Assembly: GCA_023134145.1 (NCBI GenBank) | Contig: JAGLUW010000018.1 | Location: 1 to 64,000 of the forward strand | Reading direction: 5' to 3' | From: Sulfuriflexus sp. | Lineage (GTDB): Bacteria > Pseudomonadota > Gammaproteobacteria > AKS1 | Length of the DNA: 64,000 nt | Part shown: piece after piece, positions 24,495-32,183 of the stretch | Layout: the number at the start of each line of letters is the position of its first letter | Position numbering within the stretch: position 1 is the stretch's first letter | Made by a program: the position numbers and the translations under genes | Notes under the pieces: model-generated | What the model was told of the DNA's origin: nothing | What the model saw: only the letters and a program-made list of their open reading frames with translations | Database searches by the model: none

Positions 24495-25663
24495 GCATCC
24501 TCCGTTGTTTCCGTTAAGAAAAGAGCAATGAGATCATTGAGAAAATGCCAGCCTTGTTCGGTTGGCACAATGCTAGAAAAATCTTGAGTAATCAGCCTAC
24601 GTTGTTCGGCTTGTTGTAATGCATCACTAATTTGGTGAATAGGTAATCCAGTTCGTTCTGAGAATAACGTTTTTGCAAAGCCTTGTTTTAATCTCAGAGT
24701 ATTCATCATAAATTCAAAGGCGGCATCTTCACGACTTAATATTGAGGTGCCTGAAATATGTTCACCGCTAGCCGCGGCAAGAAATTGTTCGGGGTGTTTC
24801 AGTTTCCAGCTGCGGGTAATGTCTTGTGTTGCGGCGCTGGTGATCTTGGCATGTGCGCCGGCACCAATACCGAGGTAGTCACCAAACTGCCAGTAATTCA
24901 GATTGTGTAAAGATTGCTTGCCTTGTTTGGCATGTGCTGAAATTTCATAGTGACCAAAGCCTGAATTCTCTAATAATTCTTCACATTGTTCTTGCATCGC
25001 CCAACTCGACTCATCTTCAGGTAAGGTGGGTGGGCTGTGATGAAACAAGGTATTGGGTTCAATGGTCAATTGGTAATGAGATATGTGGCTGGGTGAGAGT
25101 GATATTGCTTGTCGAATATCGTCCATCGCTGTTTGCGGAGTTTGTCCAGGTAGACCAAACATCAGATCAAGATTAAAATTTTCAAATCCGGCGGCATGTG
25201 CCATTTCTGCGGCATTAATGGCATCTTGCCCAGAATGGATACGACCTAATTTTTCGAGATATTTATCATCAAAACTTTGGCAACCAATCGACAAGCGGTT
25301 GATACCTGTGCTATGAAATTCAGCAAATTTTCCTGCTTCAATTGCGCCGGGGTTAGCTTCAAGGGTTATTTCTGCCATGGGTTCAATCGCTAGGCGCATG
25401 CGCAGGCCTGCAAGTAATTCATCCATTGTTTCGGCAGAAAATAAGCTGGGCGTACCGCCACCAATGAATATGCTTTGAATCGTACGTCCCCAAATAGAAG
25501 GTAGGTCGCGCTCTAGATCGGCAAATAGACTTTGGATATATTGTTTTTCTGGTAACGATTCGCCAGCAGCATGCGAATTAAAATCACAATAGGGGCATTT
25601 GCGTACGCACCAGGGAATATGGATATAGAGTGATAATGGCGGTAGGGCAGTAAAATTGAACAT
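24491..25663 (-). CDS. hemW: Radical SAM protein HemW (haem chaperone)
   Basis: HemW is related to oxygen-independent coproporphyrinogen III oxidase but binds haem and is thought to deliver it to proteins. The radical SAM motif YIHIPWCVRKCPYCDFNS gives C19, C23 and C26, followed in the family by F as here (C-D-F), a feature of HemW and HemN alike. The length of 390 aa and the lack of the HemN N-terminal extension favour HemW. In gammaproteobacteria hemW is often near rdgB and rph; here they lie about 4 kb away on the same strand. A haem-copper oxidase locus occurs later in the window. Confidence 0.9.
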   Translation of the reverse strand: MFNFTALPPLSLYIHIPWCVRKCPYCDFNSHAAGESLPEKQYIQSLFADLERDLPSIWGRTIQSIFIGGGTPSLFSAETMDELLAGLRMRLAIEPMAEITLEANPGAIEAGKFAEFHSTGINRLSIGCQSFDDKYLEKLGRIHSGQDAINAAEMAHAAGFENFNLDLMFGLPGQTPQTAMDDIRQAISLSPSHISHYQLTIEPNTLFHHSPPTLPEDESSWAMQEQCEELLENSGFGHYEISAHAKQGKQSLHNLNYWQFGDYLGIGAGAHAKITSAATQDITRSWKLKHPEQFLAAASGEHISGTSILSREDAAFEFMMNTLRLKQGFAKTLFSERTGLPIHQISDALQQAEQRRLITQDFSSIVPTEQGWHFLNDLIALFLTETTEDA

Positions 25664-25778
25664 TCGTCTATTGTACGCGTCTATATGGAGAGATTTAAAA
25701 TATCAGCAATGGCTGACAGGATATCCCATGTTAGTAATGATAGTATTAGTCACAGATTGACTCTTAAGGATAGGCAGA

Positions 25779-26459
25779 ATGATGAAAAAACAAATTTTTA
25801 CAGGTTTAGTCATGGCTGGAATGATGGTTGGCCAACTTCAGGCAGCGGACGTAAAGCTTGATAATGACAAGAAGAAATTTAGTTACACATTGGGTTACCA
25901 AATTGCCCAGAATCTAGCGAGACAAGGGGCATTACTGGATGCAGATGCTGCTGCTAAGGCTGTCCATGACGCTTTTTCTGGAAAGAAACCGGCACTGACG
26001 ATTGATGAAATGAAAGCTGTGGTTGCGCGGATCCAGGATGAGGCAAAGAAAAAGCATAGCGAAATTGGCTCAAATAATCTTGCAGCAGGTAAAAAGTTTC
26101 TTACCAGCAATGCCAAGAAAGACGGTGTTAAGACACTTGATAGCGGCTTGCAATACAAGGTGTTAATCAAGGGTGATGGCGAGATACCTAAAGCAAGCAG
26201 TACGGTTGTTGCGCATTATGAAGGTCGCCTGATTAATGACAAGGTTTTCGATAGTTCGATTCAACGTGGCAGTCCAGCTACTTTCCCTGTTAAAGGTGTT
26301 ATTCCGGGTTGGCAAGAAATATTACAATTGATGCCAACAGGTTCTAAATGGCAGGTTTATATCCCATCGAAATTGGCTTACGGCGAAAAAGGTGCGGGTG
26401 CTTCTATTGGACCAAACGAAACGCTGATTTTTGATATTGAGCTAATTAGTATTAATTAA
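25779..26459 (+). CDS. FKBP-type peptidyl-prolyl isomerase, Mip/FkpA type
   Basis: The enzyme catalyses cis-trans isomerisation of prolyl bonds in the periplasm. A signal peptide (1-22, ending Leu-Gln-Ala-Ala) precedes the helical dimerisation domain of Mip/FkpA proteins (F-S-Y-T-L-G-Y-Q-I-A-Q-N-L). After a long helix comes the FKBP domain (about 118-226) with V-A-H-Y-E-G-R-L, F-D-S-S, G-S-P-A-T-F-P-V, V-I-P-G-W-Q-E and Y-G. The length of 226 aa is normal. It is a single gene ending at a strong bidirectional terminator. Whether it is FkpA or FklB by name cannot be decided by eye. Confidence 0.92.
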   Translation: MMKKQIFTGLVMAGMMVGQLQAADVKLDNDKKKFSYTLGYQIAQNLARQGALLDADAAAKAVHDAFSGKKPALTIDEMKAVVARIQDEAKKKHSEIGSNNLAAGKKFLTSNAKKDGVKTLDSGLQYKVLIKGDGEIPKASSTVVAHYEGRLINDKVFDSSIQRGSPATFPVKGVIPGWQEILQLMPTGSKWQVYIPSKLAYGEKGAGASIGPNETLIFDIELISIN

Positions 26460-26482
26460 AATTATTTAGCCATTATAAAAAG

Positions 26483-26507
26483 CCGCTGCATTGTCAGCGG
26501 TTTTTTT
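26483..26507. terminator. Bidirectional intrinsic terminator
   Basis: CCGCTG (26483-26488) and CAGCGG (26495-26500) form a GC-rich stem with a 6-nt loop, followed on the plus strand by seven T and preceded by five A that give a T-run on the minus strand. It ends the FKBP gene and probably also the convergent phosphoribulokinase gene, whose stop codon lies at its edge. Confidence 0.88.
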
Positions 26508-27450
26508 ATGCCTGTTTGCTGGCAGTAACTAACTCTTGAATACGTTGGGTACAAATAACCTCAAGCGCCATACGTAATTTTCCACCAGGAATAACCAGTG
26601 TGTTGGGGCGAGACATAAAGGCATTATCAAATTTTTCAAGATAACTTTGTAGGTCATATTTTTCAGGTTCACGAAAACGAACAATTAGCATGCTTTCAGC
26701 CGCAGTGGGTACATCGATCGAGGAAAAGGGGTTCGAAGTATCAACCAAGGGTACGCGCTGGAAATTAATATCCGTTAATGAGAATTGCGGTGTCATGAAA
26801 TAGATATAATCCTGTAAACGTCGCAGAATTGTTGTCGTTGTTTCCTCTATCGCAATACCCTTGATTTTATTATCACGATGAATTTTCTGAATCCATTCGA
26901 GATTTACGACAGGTACGACACCAATGAGAAAATCAACATATTGAGCAACATCAACACCTTTCTTGCTATTGGCTTGATTGCGACGCTCAACGACGACAGG
27001 ATTATGTGAAGAACTCATTCGTCTTCGTGTCCATGTTTTTGCAATCACGCCGCCATGTAGGCCTTCATATATAAGCAAATCAGTTGCTGTTGGTAATTCT
27101 TGTTCCTGTGTAAACGTACCGGCAGCTTGTTCATAGAGCTTGCTGGTATCTTCATGGACGTATTGGCGAACCTTGCCTGTGCCTGATTCAGAATAGTCTT
27201 TAAATAATTTTTCTAATAGATCAAAACGGTTCGCATCTGGGCCGAAATGGCTAATAGGTCGGCCTTCTTTATTTGCTTTTTCAATAGCCTGAGTCATTTC
27301 ATCACGTTCGTAACGTAAGAAGCTATCACCACCAATAAAAGCGGCTTGTATTTTTTCTCGATGGAATATTTCAGCAAAGGCATCACGAATTGTGCTGGTA
27401 CCAGCACCAGATGAACCTGTAATCGCAATAACCGGGTGTTGAACAGACAT
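26506..27450 (-). CDS. Phosphoribulokinase (class I, bacterial) with an internal insertion
   Basis: Phosphoribulokinase makes ribulose 1,5-bisphosphate from ribulose 5-phosphate and ATP. The P-loop GSSGAGTST (12-20), H-F-G-P-D-A-N, Y-E-G-L-H-G-G-V, G-V-V-P-V-V-N-L-E-W-I-Q-K-I-H-R-D and the end V-I-P-G-G-K-L are typical. The ATG at 27450 (MSVQHPVIA) is preferred by homology; 14 more codons are open upstream. Between H-G-G-V and D-V-A-Q are about 28 extra residues (about 137-165, rich in Arg, Ser and Asn) that are absent from the E. coli PrkB and Rhodobacter enzymes as I recall them. RuBisCO genes are not in this window, so it may serve the Calvin cycle or be a PrkB-like protein. Confidence 0.88.
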   Translation of the reverse strand: MSVQHPVIAITGSSGAGTSTIRDAFAEIFHREKIQAAFIGGDSFLRYERDEMTQAIEKANKEGRPISHFGPDANRFDLLEKLFKDYSESGTGKVRQYVHEDTSKLYEQAAGTFTQEQELPTATDLLIYEGLHGGVIAKTWTRRRMSSSHNPVVVERRNQANSKKGVDVAQYVDFLIGVVPVVNLEWIQKIHRDNKIKGIAIEETTTTILRRLQDYIYFMTPQFSLTDINFQRVPLVDTSNPFSSIDVPTAAESMLIVRFREPEKYDLQSYLEKFDNAFMSRPNTLVIPGGKLRMALEVICTQRIQELVTASKQA

Positions 27451-27542
27451 ACATTCCGTACCTAAATTGAGTGAATAGCCATTTAATGACAAGCTGGGCC
27501 TGTAGTAAAGTACTCTTATCGATTAGAAATAGGTTTAATGAT

Positions 27543-28121
27543 ATGAATTTTTGTAGTGAATGTGGTGAAAAGGTAAATATCTCTGTCCCTGAAGGAGATA
27601 ATCGTCCTCGGCATATATGTGGAGGCTGTGGTGTTATTCACTATCAAAATCCAAAAATGGTCGTGGGTTGCCTTGTTGAGCATGATAATAAAATTCTCCT
27701 CTGTAAACGCGCGATTGAGCCAAGACATGGGCTATGGACTTTACCTGCGGGTTTTATGGAGAATAATGAAACCACCATGCAGGCTGCAGAGCGTGAAACA
27801 CAGGAAGAAGCTTGTGCAAATGTTGAAGTCATTGAGTTGTTTACTATGTTTAGTCTGCCGCATATTGATCAGGTCTATATGCTATATCGGGCTAATTTTA
27901 AGGAGCTCAGTTTTTCCGCTGGCCCTGAGAGTTTAGAGGTTGAGTTATTTGACGAGTCGGATATCCCGTGGGATGAGATTGCTTTCCCAGTTATTACTGA
28001 AAGTCTAAAACGCTATTTTTCTGATCGAGAAAAAGGCCAATTCCAAATACATACTGGCGCGATGATTAAACAGACACAACAGCCGGTTTCTTTTCATGTG
28101 ACAACGCTTAACGATGCTTGA
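27543..28121 (+). CDS. Nudix hydrolase with N-terminal zinc ribbon (192 aa)
   Basis: The N-terminus has a four-cysteine zinc ribbon (C4, C7, C26, C29) followed by a full Nudix box (about 70-92: G-F-M-E-N-N-E...R-E-T-Q-E-E-A). This is the layout of NADH-pyrophosphatase-related Nudix proteins, but it lacks the extra N-terminal domain and the S-Q-P-W-P-F-P-x-S signature of NudC, so the substrate (a nucleoside diphosphate linked compound) is unknown. The start at 27543 is chosen because AGGT lies 8 nt upstream and the ribbon begins right after it. Its 3' end overlaps the spermidine-synthase-like gene by 8 nt, suggesting coupling. It is divergent from phosphoribulokinase. Confidence 0.85.
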   Translation: MNFCSECGEKVNISVPEGDNRPRHICGGCGVIHYQNPKMVVGCLVEHDNKILLCKRAIEPRHGLWTLPAGFMENNETTMQAAERETQEEACANVEVIELFTMFSLPHIDQVYMLYRANFKELSFSAGPESLEVELFDESDIPWDEIAFPVITESLKRYFSDREKGQFQIHTGAMIKQTQQPVSFHVTTLNDA

Positions 28122-28908
28122 GCAGCAGCTACAAGATGGTCGTGTATTAGTTAGCTACAAAAGTAGACAGGCCGAGCTAAAGATTTTCGAAAATAAATTA
28201 TTTCGTTGGCTTTGCGTTGATGATGAACAGGCGATTCAAAGCTGTATGTTACTAGCTGAACCAGCGAAATTAATATTACCGTATCAACAATTTATGATGA
28301 TGTGGCAGTTGTTGCGGAGAGAAAATCTGCCAATGACTGCGAGTTTGTTGGGTATTGGTGGTGGTGACATTATTCGTTATTTGAGATCGACTTTTCCTAA
28401 AATGAATATAGTAGCAGTAGATAAGGAGCCACAGATAGCGCGAATAGCAAGTGAATACTTTTTGATTAAGCCAGATCAAAACCAACTGACGCTTCAAATC
28501 GAAGATGCTAAAGAATTTATTAAGAAACCCCATCGACATGATTTGTTATTAATAGATATTGTTGCCAATAATAGCTGGCCTAATTTTCTTTCAGAAATTT
28601 CTTTTTGGCAAGAATGCCATTCTAGTCTTAATCAAAATGGCATTATGGTTGTTAATGTTATTCCAGAGTCCGAAGAACATCTTTTAAATATACTAAAGAT
28701 GTTGAAAGAGGTATTTGGGCATTTGCCGTTGTGTATGGGTGTTCCAGAACATAAAAATATTGTGTTGTTAATGCCCTTGTCGGTTAAAGCCATTCCTTCA
28801 ATTGCTCATCTGCAAAAGCGATGTGTGGAGTTACAAAGAAATAGTGACTTACCGTTTTTGCAAGGTGCTGAAATTTTGGAAAAGGATAGCGTTCTTCAAA
28901 GGGGGTGA
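28114..28908 (+). CDS. Spermidine-synthase-like protein (264 aa)
   Basis: The Rossmann part of the spermidine synthase fold is recognisable: L-L-G-I-G-G-G-D-I-I-R (about 78-88), I-V-A-V-D-K-E-P, then E-D-A-K-E-F-I and D-L-L-L-I-D-I. The usual catalytic tail D-S-S/T-D-P is replaced (L-I-D-I-V-A-N-N), so true aminopropyl transfer is doubtful; many such proteins are of unknown activity. It overlaps the Nudix gene at its 5' end by 8 nt and is followed closely by a hydrolase gene, giving a three-gene unit. Confidence 0.75.
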   Translation: MLEQQLQDGRVLVSYKSRQAELKIFENKLFRWLCVDDEQAIQSCMLLAEPAKLILPYQQFMMMWQLLRRENLPMTASLLGIGGGDIIRYLRSTFPKMNIVAVDKEPQIARIASEYFLIKPDQNQLTLQIEDAKEFIKKPHRHDLLLIDIVANNSWPNFLSEISFWQECHSSLNQNGIMVVNVIPESEEHLLNILKMLKEVFGHLPLCMGVPEHKNIVLLMPLSVKAIPSIAHLQKRCVELQRNSDLPFLQGAEILEKDSVLQRG

Positions 28909-28910
28909 AA

Positions 28911-29687
28911 ATGATAAAGTTAATTATTACATTATTTATATTTTCTATTAATACTGGCCTACTGTATGCAGCTGAAAAAATTGGTGTGTTATTAATGCAT
29001 GGTAAGGCTGGAACAGCTTTACCTAGTTCACCAATTGGTGGGCTTGCTGAGTCTCTTGAAAGTAATGGGTTTATTGTCTTGGCACCAGATATGCCATGGT
29101 CGCGTCAACGTGACTATGACAAAACCTTTGATGAATCGATGATTGAGATTAATGAAAAGGTTGTGGAGTTAAAACAGCAGGGTGCAACAAAGATTGTCGT
29201 TGGTGGGCATAGTATGGGCGCGAATGCGGCTTTGGGTTATGGTGCGAGATATGATGGTGTTATAGGAATTCTTGCTATTGCGCCGGGACATTTACCTGAA
29301 TCGGATCGTTTTCAAAATAAAATAGATCATGATTGGTTGCGTGCTAAGAAAATGGTAGAAGCAGGTCATGGTAGTGACATAAATAGTTTCAATGATGTCA
29401 ATCAGGGCCGGCAGCGTGAAAAAGAAATGCGTGCCGAGGTTTACTTGAGTTGGTTTAAGCCTAATGGCTCAGCAGTAATGCCAGTAAATATTGCTAATTT
29501 AAAATCTGGAACGGCATTGTTATGGATAATTGGTGAAAGAGATCGTATGCATGATCGAGGTAAAGATTATGCTTTTAATCATGCACCAGAAAATATAAAG
29601 AATTCTTATATTGTTGTGGACGGAGGTCATAAAGCGACCCCAGAAAATGGCAAGGTTGAAATTATTCGCTGGTTGAATAATTTGTGA
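28911..29687 (+). CDS. Exported alpha/beta hydrolase (258 aa)
   Basis: A signal peptide (about 1-20, ending Leu-Tyr-Ala-Ala) precedes an alpha/beta hydrolase fold. The nucleophile elbow is G-G-H-S-M-G-A, with a probable acid in I-I-G-E-R-D-R and the His in V-D-G-G-H-K. The substrate is unknown, and the periplasmic location is inferred from the signal peptide. The ATG at 28911 is preceded by AAGGGGGTG, so it is preferred over the GTG two codons earlier. It is the last gene of the unit that starts with the Nudix gene and is followed by the bidirectional terminator at 29696-29719. Confidence 0.8.
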   Translation: MIKLIITLFIFSINTGLLYAAEKIGVLLMHGKAGTALPSSPIGGLAESLESNGFIVLAPDMPWSRQRDYDKTFDESMIEINEKVVELKQQGATKIVVGGHSMGANAALGYGARYDGVIGILAIAPGHLPESDRFQNKIDHDWLRAKKMVEAGHGSDINSFNDVNQGRQREKEMRAEVYLSWFKPNGSAVMPVNIANLKSGTALLWIIGERDRMHDRGKDYAFNHAPENIKNSYIVVDGGHKATPENGKVEIIRWLNNL

Positions 29688-29691
29688 GCAT

Positions 29692-29799
29692 AAAAAAAGC
29701 GCGGCATAAGCCGCGCTTTATAAAATCCGACATGCAGGGGGGGAGAGGGGGGAAGCATGTCGGTAAGTTAAAACCTGTTAGACAGGTCGTTAAACTATG
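29692..29799 (-). ncRNA. Candidate trans-acting small RNA with a C-rich loop
   Basis: On the minus strand a TATAAT box (29810-29805) would start RNA near 29799. About 107 nt follow with three hairpins: ACCTGT/ACAGGT (29787-29773, 3-nt loop); CCGACATGC/GCATGTCGG (29763-29727), a perfect 9-bp stem whose 19-nt loop is all pyrimidine except the closing bases' neighbours, containing C6 and C7 tracts separated by TCT; and a GC-rich terminator stem with a T-run (29719-29692). There is no protein frame. This is the architecture of anti-Shine-Dalgarno sRNAs with C-rich loops, such as sX13 of Xanthomonas. The -35 is poor. Expression has not been shown; the call rests on structure alone. Confidence 0.55.
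29696..29719. terminator. Bidirectional intrinsic terminator
   Basis: AAAGCGCGGC and GCCGCGCTTT form a 10-bp stem with a 4-nt loop. The minus strand ends in a seven-base T-run (positions 29698-29692), an excellent terminator for the candidate sRNA. The plus strand reads GCTTTATAAAA, a weaker but usable end for the hydrolase transcript, whose stop codon is at 29685-29687. Confidence 0.85.
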
Positions 29800-29804
29800 A
29801 TTAA

Positions 29805-29810
29805 ATTATA
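29805..29810 (-). promoter_or_regulatory. -10 box of the candidate small RNA
   Basis: TATAAT on the minus strand is a perfect -10. No good -35 is found 16-18 nt upstream (CTATCT at best), so an activator or another sigma factor may be needed. Further upstream TTGACA (29859-29854) and CCCTATCT (29835-29828), 18 nt apart, weakly resemble a heat-shock-type promoter; this is only a guess. Confidence 0.4.
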
Positions 29811-29948
29811 CGAAGTTTTTGCAATTAAGATAGGGGTGAAATGTTACGTTTTGTGTCAATGTGTATTCGAATTATTGAGTAATAAATCGCCAATTCTTGG
29901 TAACTATTTGATATCAAAACAACTAGCGATGTAACATTTGTTAACAGA

Positions 29949-30539
29949 TCATTTTACAAGTGTATTTGATAATAATTGCAAGGCCTTGCCACGGTGGCTC
30001 ATGCTATTTTTAACATCGGCATCGAGTTGGGCAGAGGAACAGTTTTTTTCTGGTACCCAGAATACTGGATCATAACCAAAACCATTTTTACCTTGTGGCG
30101 CTTCAAGTATCACACCTTCCCATGTGCCCTGACAGATAACCGGTGTTGGATCGTTTGCATGACGCATGTAAACCAATAGGCACTGAAAACGTGCGGACCG
30201 TTTTTCTGTTGGTACACCTTTAAGTTCATCAAGTAATTTCTTCAGATTGTCTGCATCGCTAGCACCTACTCCGGCAAAACGCGCAGAGTAAATACCTGGT
30301 GCACCTTGCAGGGCATCGACTTCAATACCTGAATCATCAGCAATGGCAGGAAGGCCACTGTGCAAGGCGGCATTGCGTGCTTTAAGTATCGCATTTTCAA
30401 CAAAGCTCAGACCCGTTTCTTCGACCTCTTCAATATCGAATTCTGATTGTGGTAATACGTTGATCGACATGCTTGCAAACATGTCATTAAATTCACGTAG
30501 TTTGCCTTTGTTGTTACTGGCGAGCACAAATTTTTTCAC
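29949..30539 (-). CDS. rdgB: XTP/dITP pyrophosphatase RdgB
   Basis: RdgB cleans the nucleotide pool by hydrolysing dITP, dXTP and their ribo forms to monophosphates. The protein (196 aa, normal length) has the family motifs S-N-N-K-G-K-L-R-E-F at the start, E-E-T-G-L-S-F-V-E-N-A, A-D-D-S-G-I-E-V-D-A-L and G-F-G-Y-D-P-V-F. It follows rph by 5 nt in a minus-strand unit with the PP2C phosphatase and Ser/Thr kinase genes. Confidence 0.96.
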   Translation of the reverse strand: MKKFVLASNNKGKLREFNDMFASMSINVLPQSEFDIEEVEETGLSFVENAILKARNAALHSGLPAIADDSGIEVDALQGAPGIYSARFAGVGASDADNLKKLLDELKGVPTEKRSARFQCLLVYMRHANDPTPVICQGTWEGVILEAPQGKNGFGYDPVFWVPEKNCSSAQLDADVKNSMSHRGKALQLLSNTLVK

Positions 30540-30544
30540 GGTGA

Positions 30545-31261
30545 TTACCCTTCTAAGGCTTCGTGTTGGAACTTAATAAGATCACTGATACCCGATTCAG
30601 CCAACCCCAACATACTGTCGAGTTCGCTGCGACGGAAAGCAACACCTTCGGCTGTACCTTGAACTTCAATAAAGTCGCCCGCATCGTTCATGACCACATT
30701 CATATCGGTTTCGGCTTCACAGTCTTCTGGGTAGTCGAGATCAAGCACCGGTTCGCCTTTATACATGCCAACAGAAATGGCGGCAATGGCACCTTGTAAA
30801 GGATTGGTTTTGATCGTGCCTTTTTCTAACATGTGAGAAATAGCATCAGCTAGGGCAACATAGGCTCCAGTAATAGAGGCAGTACGGGTTCCTCCATCGG
30901 CTTGAATAACATCACAATCAAGATTAATACTGTTTTCACCGAGCGCTTTCATATCAACGGCGGCGCGTAGAGAGCGGCCAATCAGGCGTTGAATTTCCAT
31001 AGTACGGCCACCTTGTTTGCCTCGAGCGGCTTCACGTCCCATGCGTTCAGTAGTAGAACGCGGTAGCATGCCGTATTCAGCAGTGACCCAGCCTTGGCCT
31101 TTGCCACGTAGAAAACCAGGAACACGCTCACTAACACTAGCAGTACATAATACTTTGGTATCACCGCATTCGATCAGCACTGAGCCTTCTGCATGCTTAG
31201 TGTAGTTGCGAGTGATTTTAATTTGGCGTAATTCGTTTGTAGCTCGACCACTGGGGCGCAT
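30545..31261 (-). CDS. rph: Ribonuclease PH
   Basis: RNase PH is the phosphorolytic exoribonuclease that trims tRNA 3' ends; it forms a hexameric ring. The sequence begins M-R-P-S-G-R and contains [43 protein letters not shown] and the C-terminal [11 protein letters not shown], all family hallmarks. At 238 aa it is full length, unlike the frameshifted gene of some E. coli K-12 strains. rdgB follows at once on the same strand. Confidence 0.97.
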   Translation of the reverse strand: MRPSGRATNELRQIKITRNYTKHAEGSVLIECGDTKVLCTASVSERVPGFLRGKGQGWVTAEYGMLPRSTTERMGREAARGKQGGRTMEIQRLIGRSLRAAVDMKALGENSINLDCDVIQADGGTRTASITGAYVALADAISHMLEKGTIKTNPLQGAIAAISVGMYKGEPVLDLDYPEDCEAETDMNVVMNDAGDFIEVQGTAEGVAFRRSELDSMLGLAESGISDLIKFQHEALEG

Positions 31262-31301
31262 AGTGTTGTTCCTTGGCTCAGTTTTAGTTTACTAACAGAA
31301 A

Positions 31302-32183
31302 TTATTTCGTGTCTGGATCATAATCCATTTCGTTTTGATAATCTTCTAAGGCTTGGGTGATAGCGGCAACAGCATGGTCAACATTATCGGCTTGTGTGGA
31401 TTTCTCATTCGATTGCTTAGATTCTTGTTGAGGTGTTCCTTCAGAAAAACTAATTACCCGTAGTGCAACGGCGCTTATATTGTCGCTTTGTGGGTAACTG
31501 TTGGATTCAGCCATTGTCGCTAATTGGTTAACCGCAGAACTTAAATCAGCTTGTTCATTGATATCGCATAAGGCTTGTTCATCAATCGCGGTCCAGAAAC
31601 CATCACTACATAAAATAAAGGTATCTTGTTCTTTAAGAGATTCCATTGTGCCATAACTGATATTGGGCTTTTGCTCAACACCACCAACACATTGAGTTAA
31701 GTAACTGCGTTTAGGATGGGTCAACATATCGGCTTCACTAATGAGACCTTGGCGAAATAATTCTTCTACATAGGAATGATCTATGGTGCGTGCAAGGATC
31801 TTATTGTTGCGCAGTAGGTATAAACGGCTATCGCCAACATGTGCCCAGCTTGCTGAGTTCCCTTGCAGAATACAGATAACGCAAGTTGTGCGTGGATCGA
31901 TAGTTGATTTATTATTCTTTCGTTCTTCACAAATGGTTTTGTGAGCCGCATCAATGGCCTTTTTTAAGAAGGTTTTTGGATTAGAAAGAGGCAGAGGAAC
32001 GCGACGAAAAATATTCTCTAATGTATCAACGAAAAGTTGCGCGGCAATGTCTCCACCACGATGGCCACCCATGCCATCCGCAACAACGACAAGTGTTGAT
32101 TGCTCTCGACTAACCACAACAAGTCGATCTTCATTGGTCTCACGATTACCGAGACGATTGATTTGAGTGATATCCAGTTCCAT
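31302..32183 (-). CDS. PP2C-type protein serine/threonine phosphatase
   Basis: A metal-dependent PP2C phosphatase of 293 aa. The core motifs are all present: N-R-L-G-N-R-E-T-N-E-D-R near the start, V-A-D-G-M-G-G-H-R-G-G-D (metal-binding Asp), A-H-V-G-D-S-R-L-Y-L-L-R, I-L-C-S-D-G-F-W and S-D-N-I-S-A-V-A. It has no transmembrane segment, so it is cytoplasmic. The last 50 residues are an acidic, Gln/Ser-rich tail. Its ATG abuts the stop codon of the kinase gene, giving a classical kinase-phosphatase pair in which the phosphatase probably reverses the kinase. Confidence 0.93.
   Translation of the reverse strand: MELDITQINRLGNRETNEDRLVVVSREQSTLVVVADGMGGHRGGDIAAQLFVDTLENIFRRVPLPLSNPKTFLKKAIDAAHKTICEERKNNKSTIDPRTTCVICILQGNSASWAHVGDSRLYLLRNNKILARTIDHSYVEELFRQGLISEADMLTHPKRSYLTQCVGGVEQKPNISYGTMESLKEQDTFILCSDGFWTAIDEQALCDINEQADLSSAVNQLATMAESNSYPQSDNISAVALRVISFSEGTPQQESKQSNEKSTQADNVDHAVAAITQALEDYQNEMDYDPDTK

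Noticed and set aside
29727..29763. Plus-strand reading of the G-rich hairpin as a G-quadruplex or terminator
   Set aside because: Only two long G-tracts exist, so a quadruplex would need unusual slippage, and no U-run follows on the plus strand. The minus-strand sRNA reading explains promoter, hairpins and terminator together.
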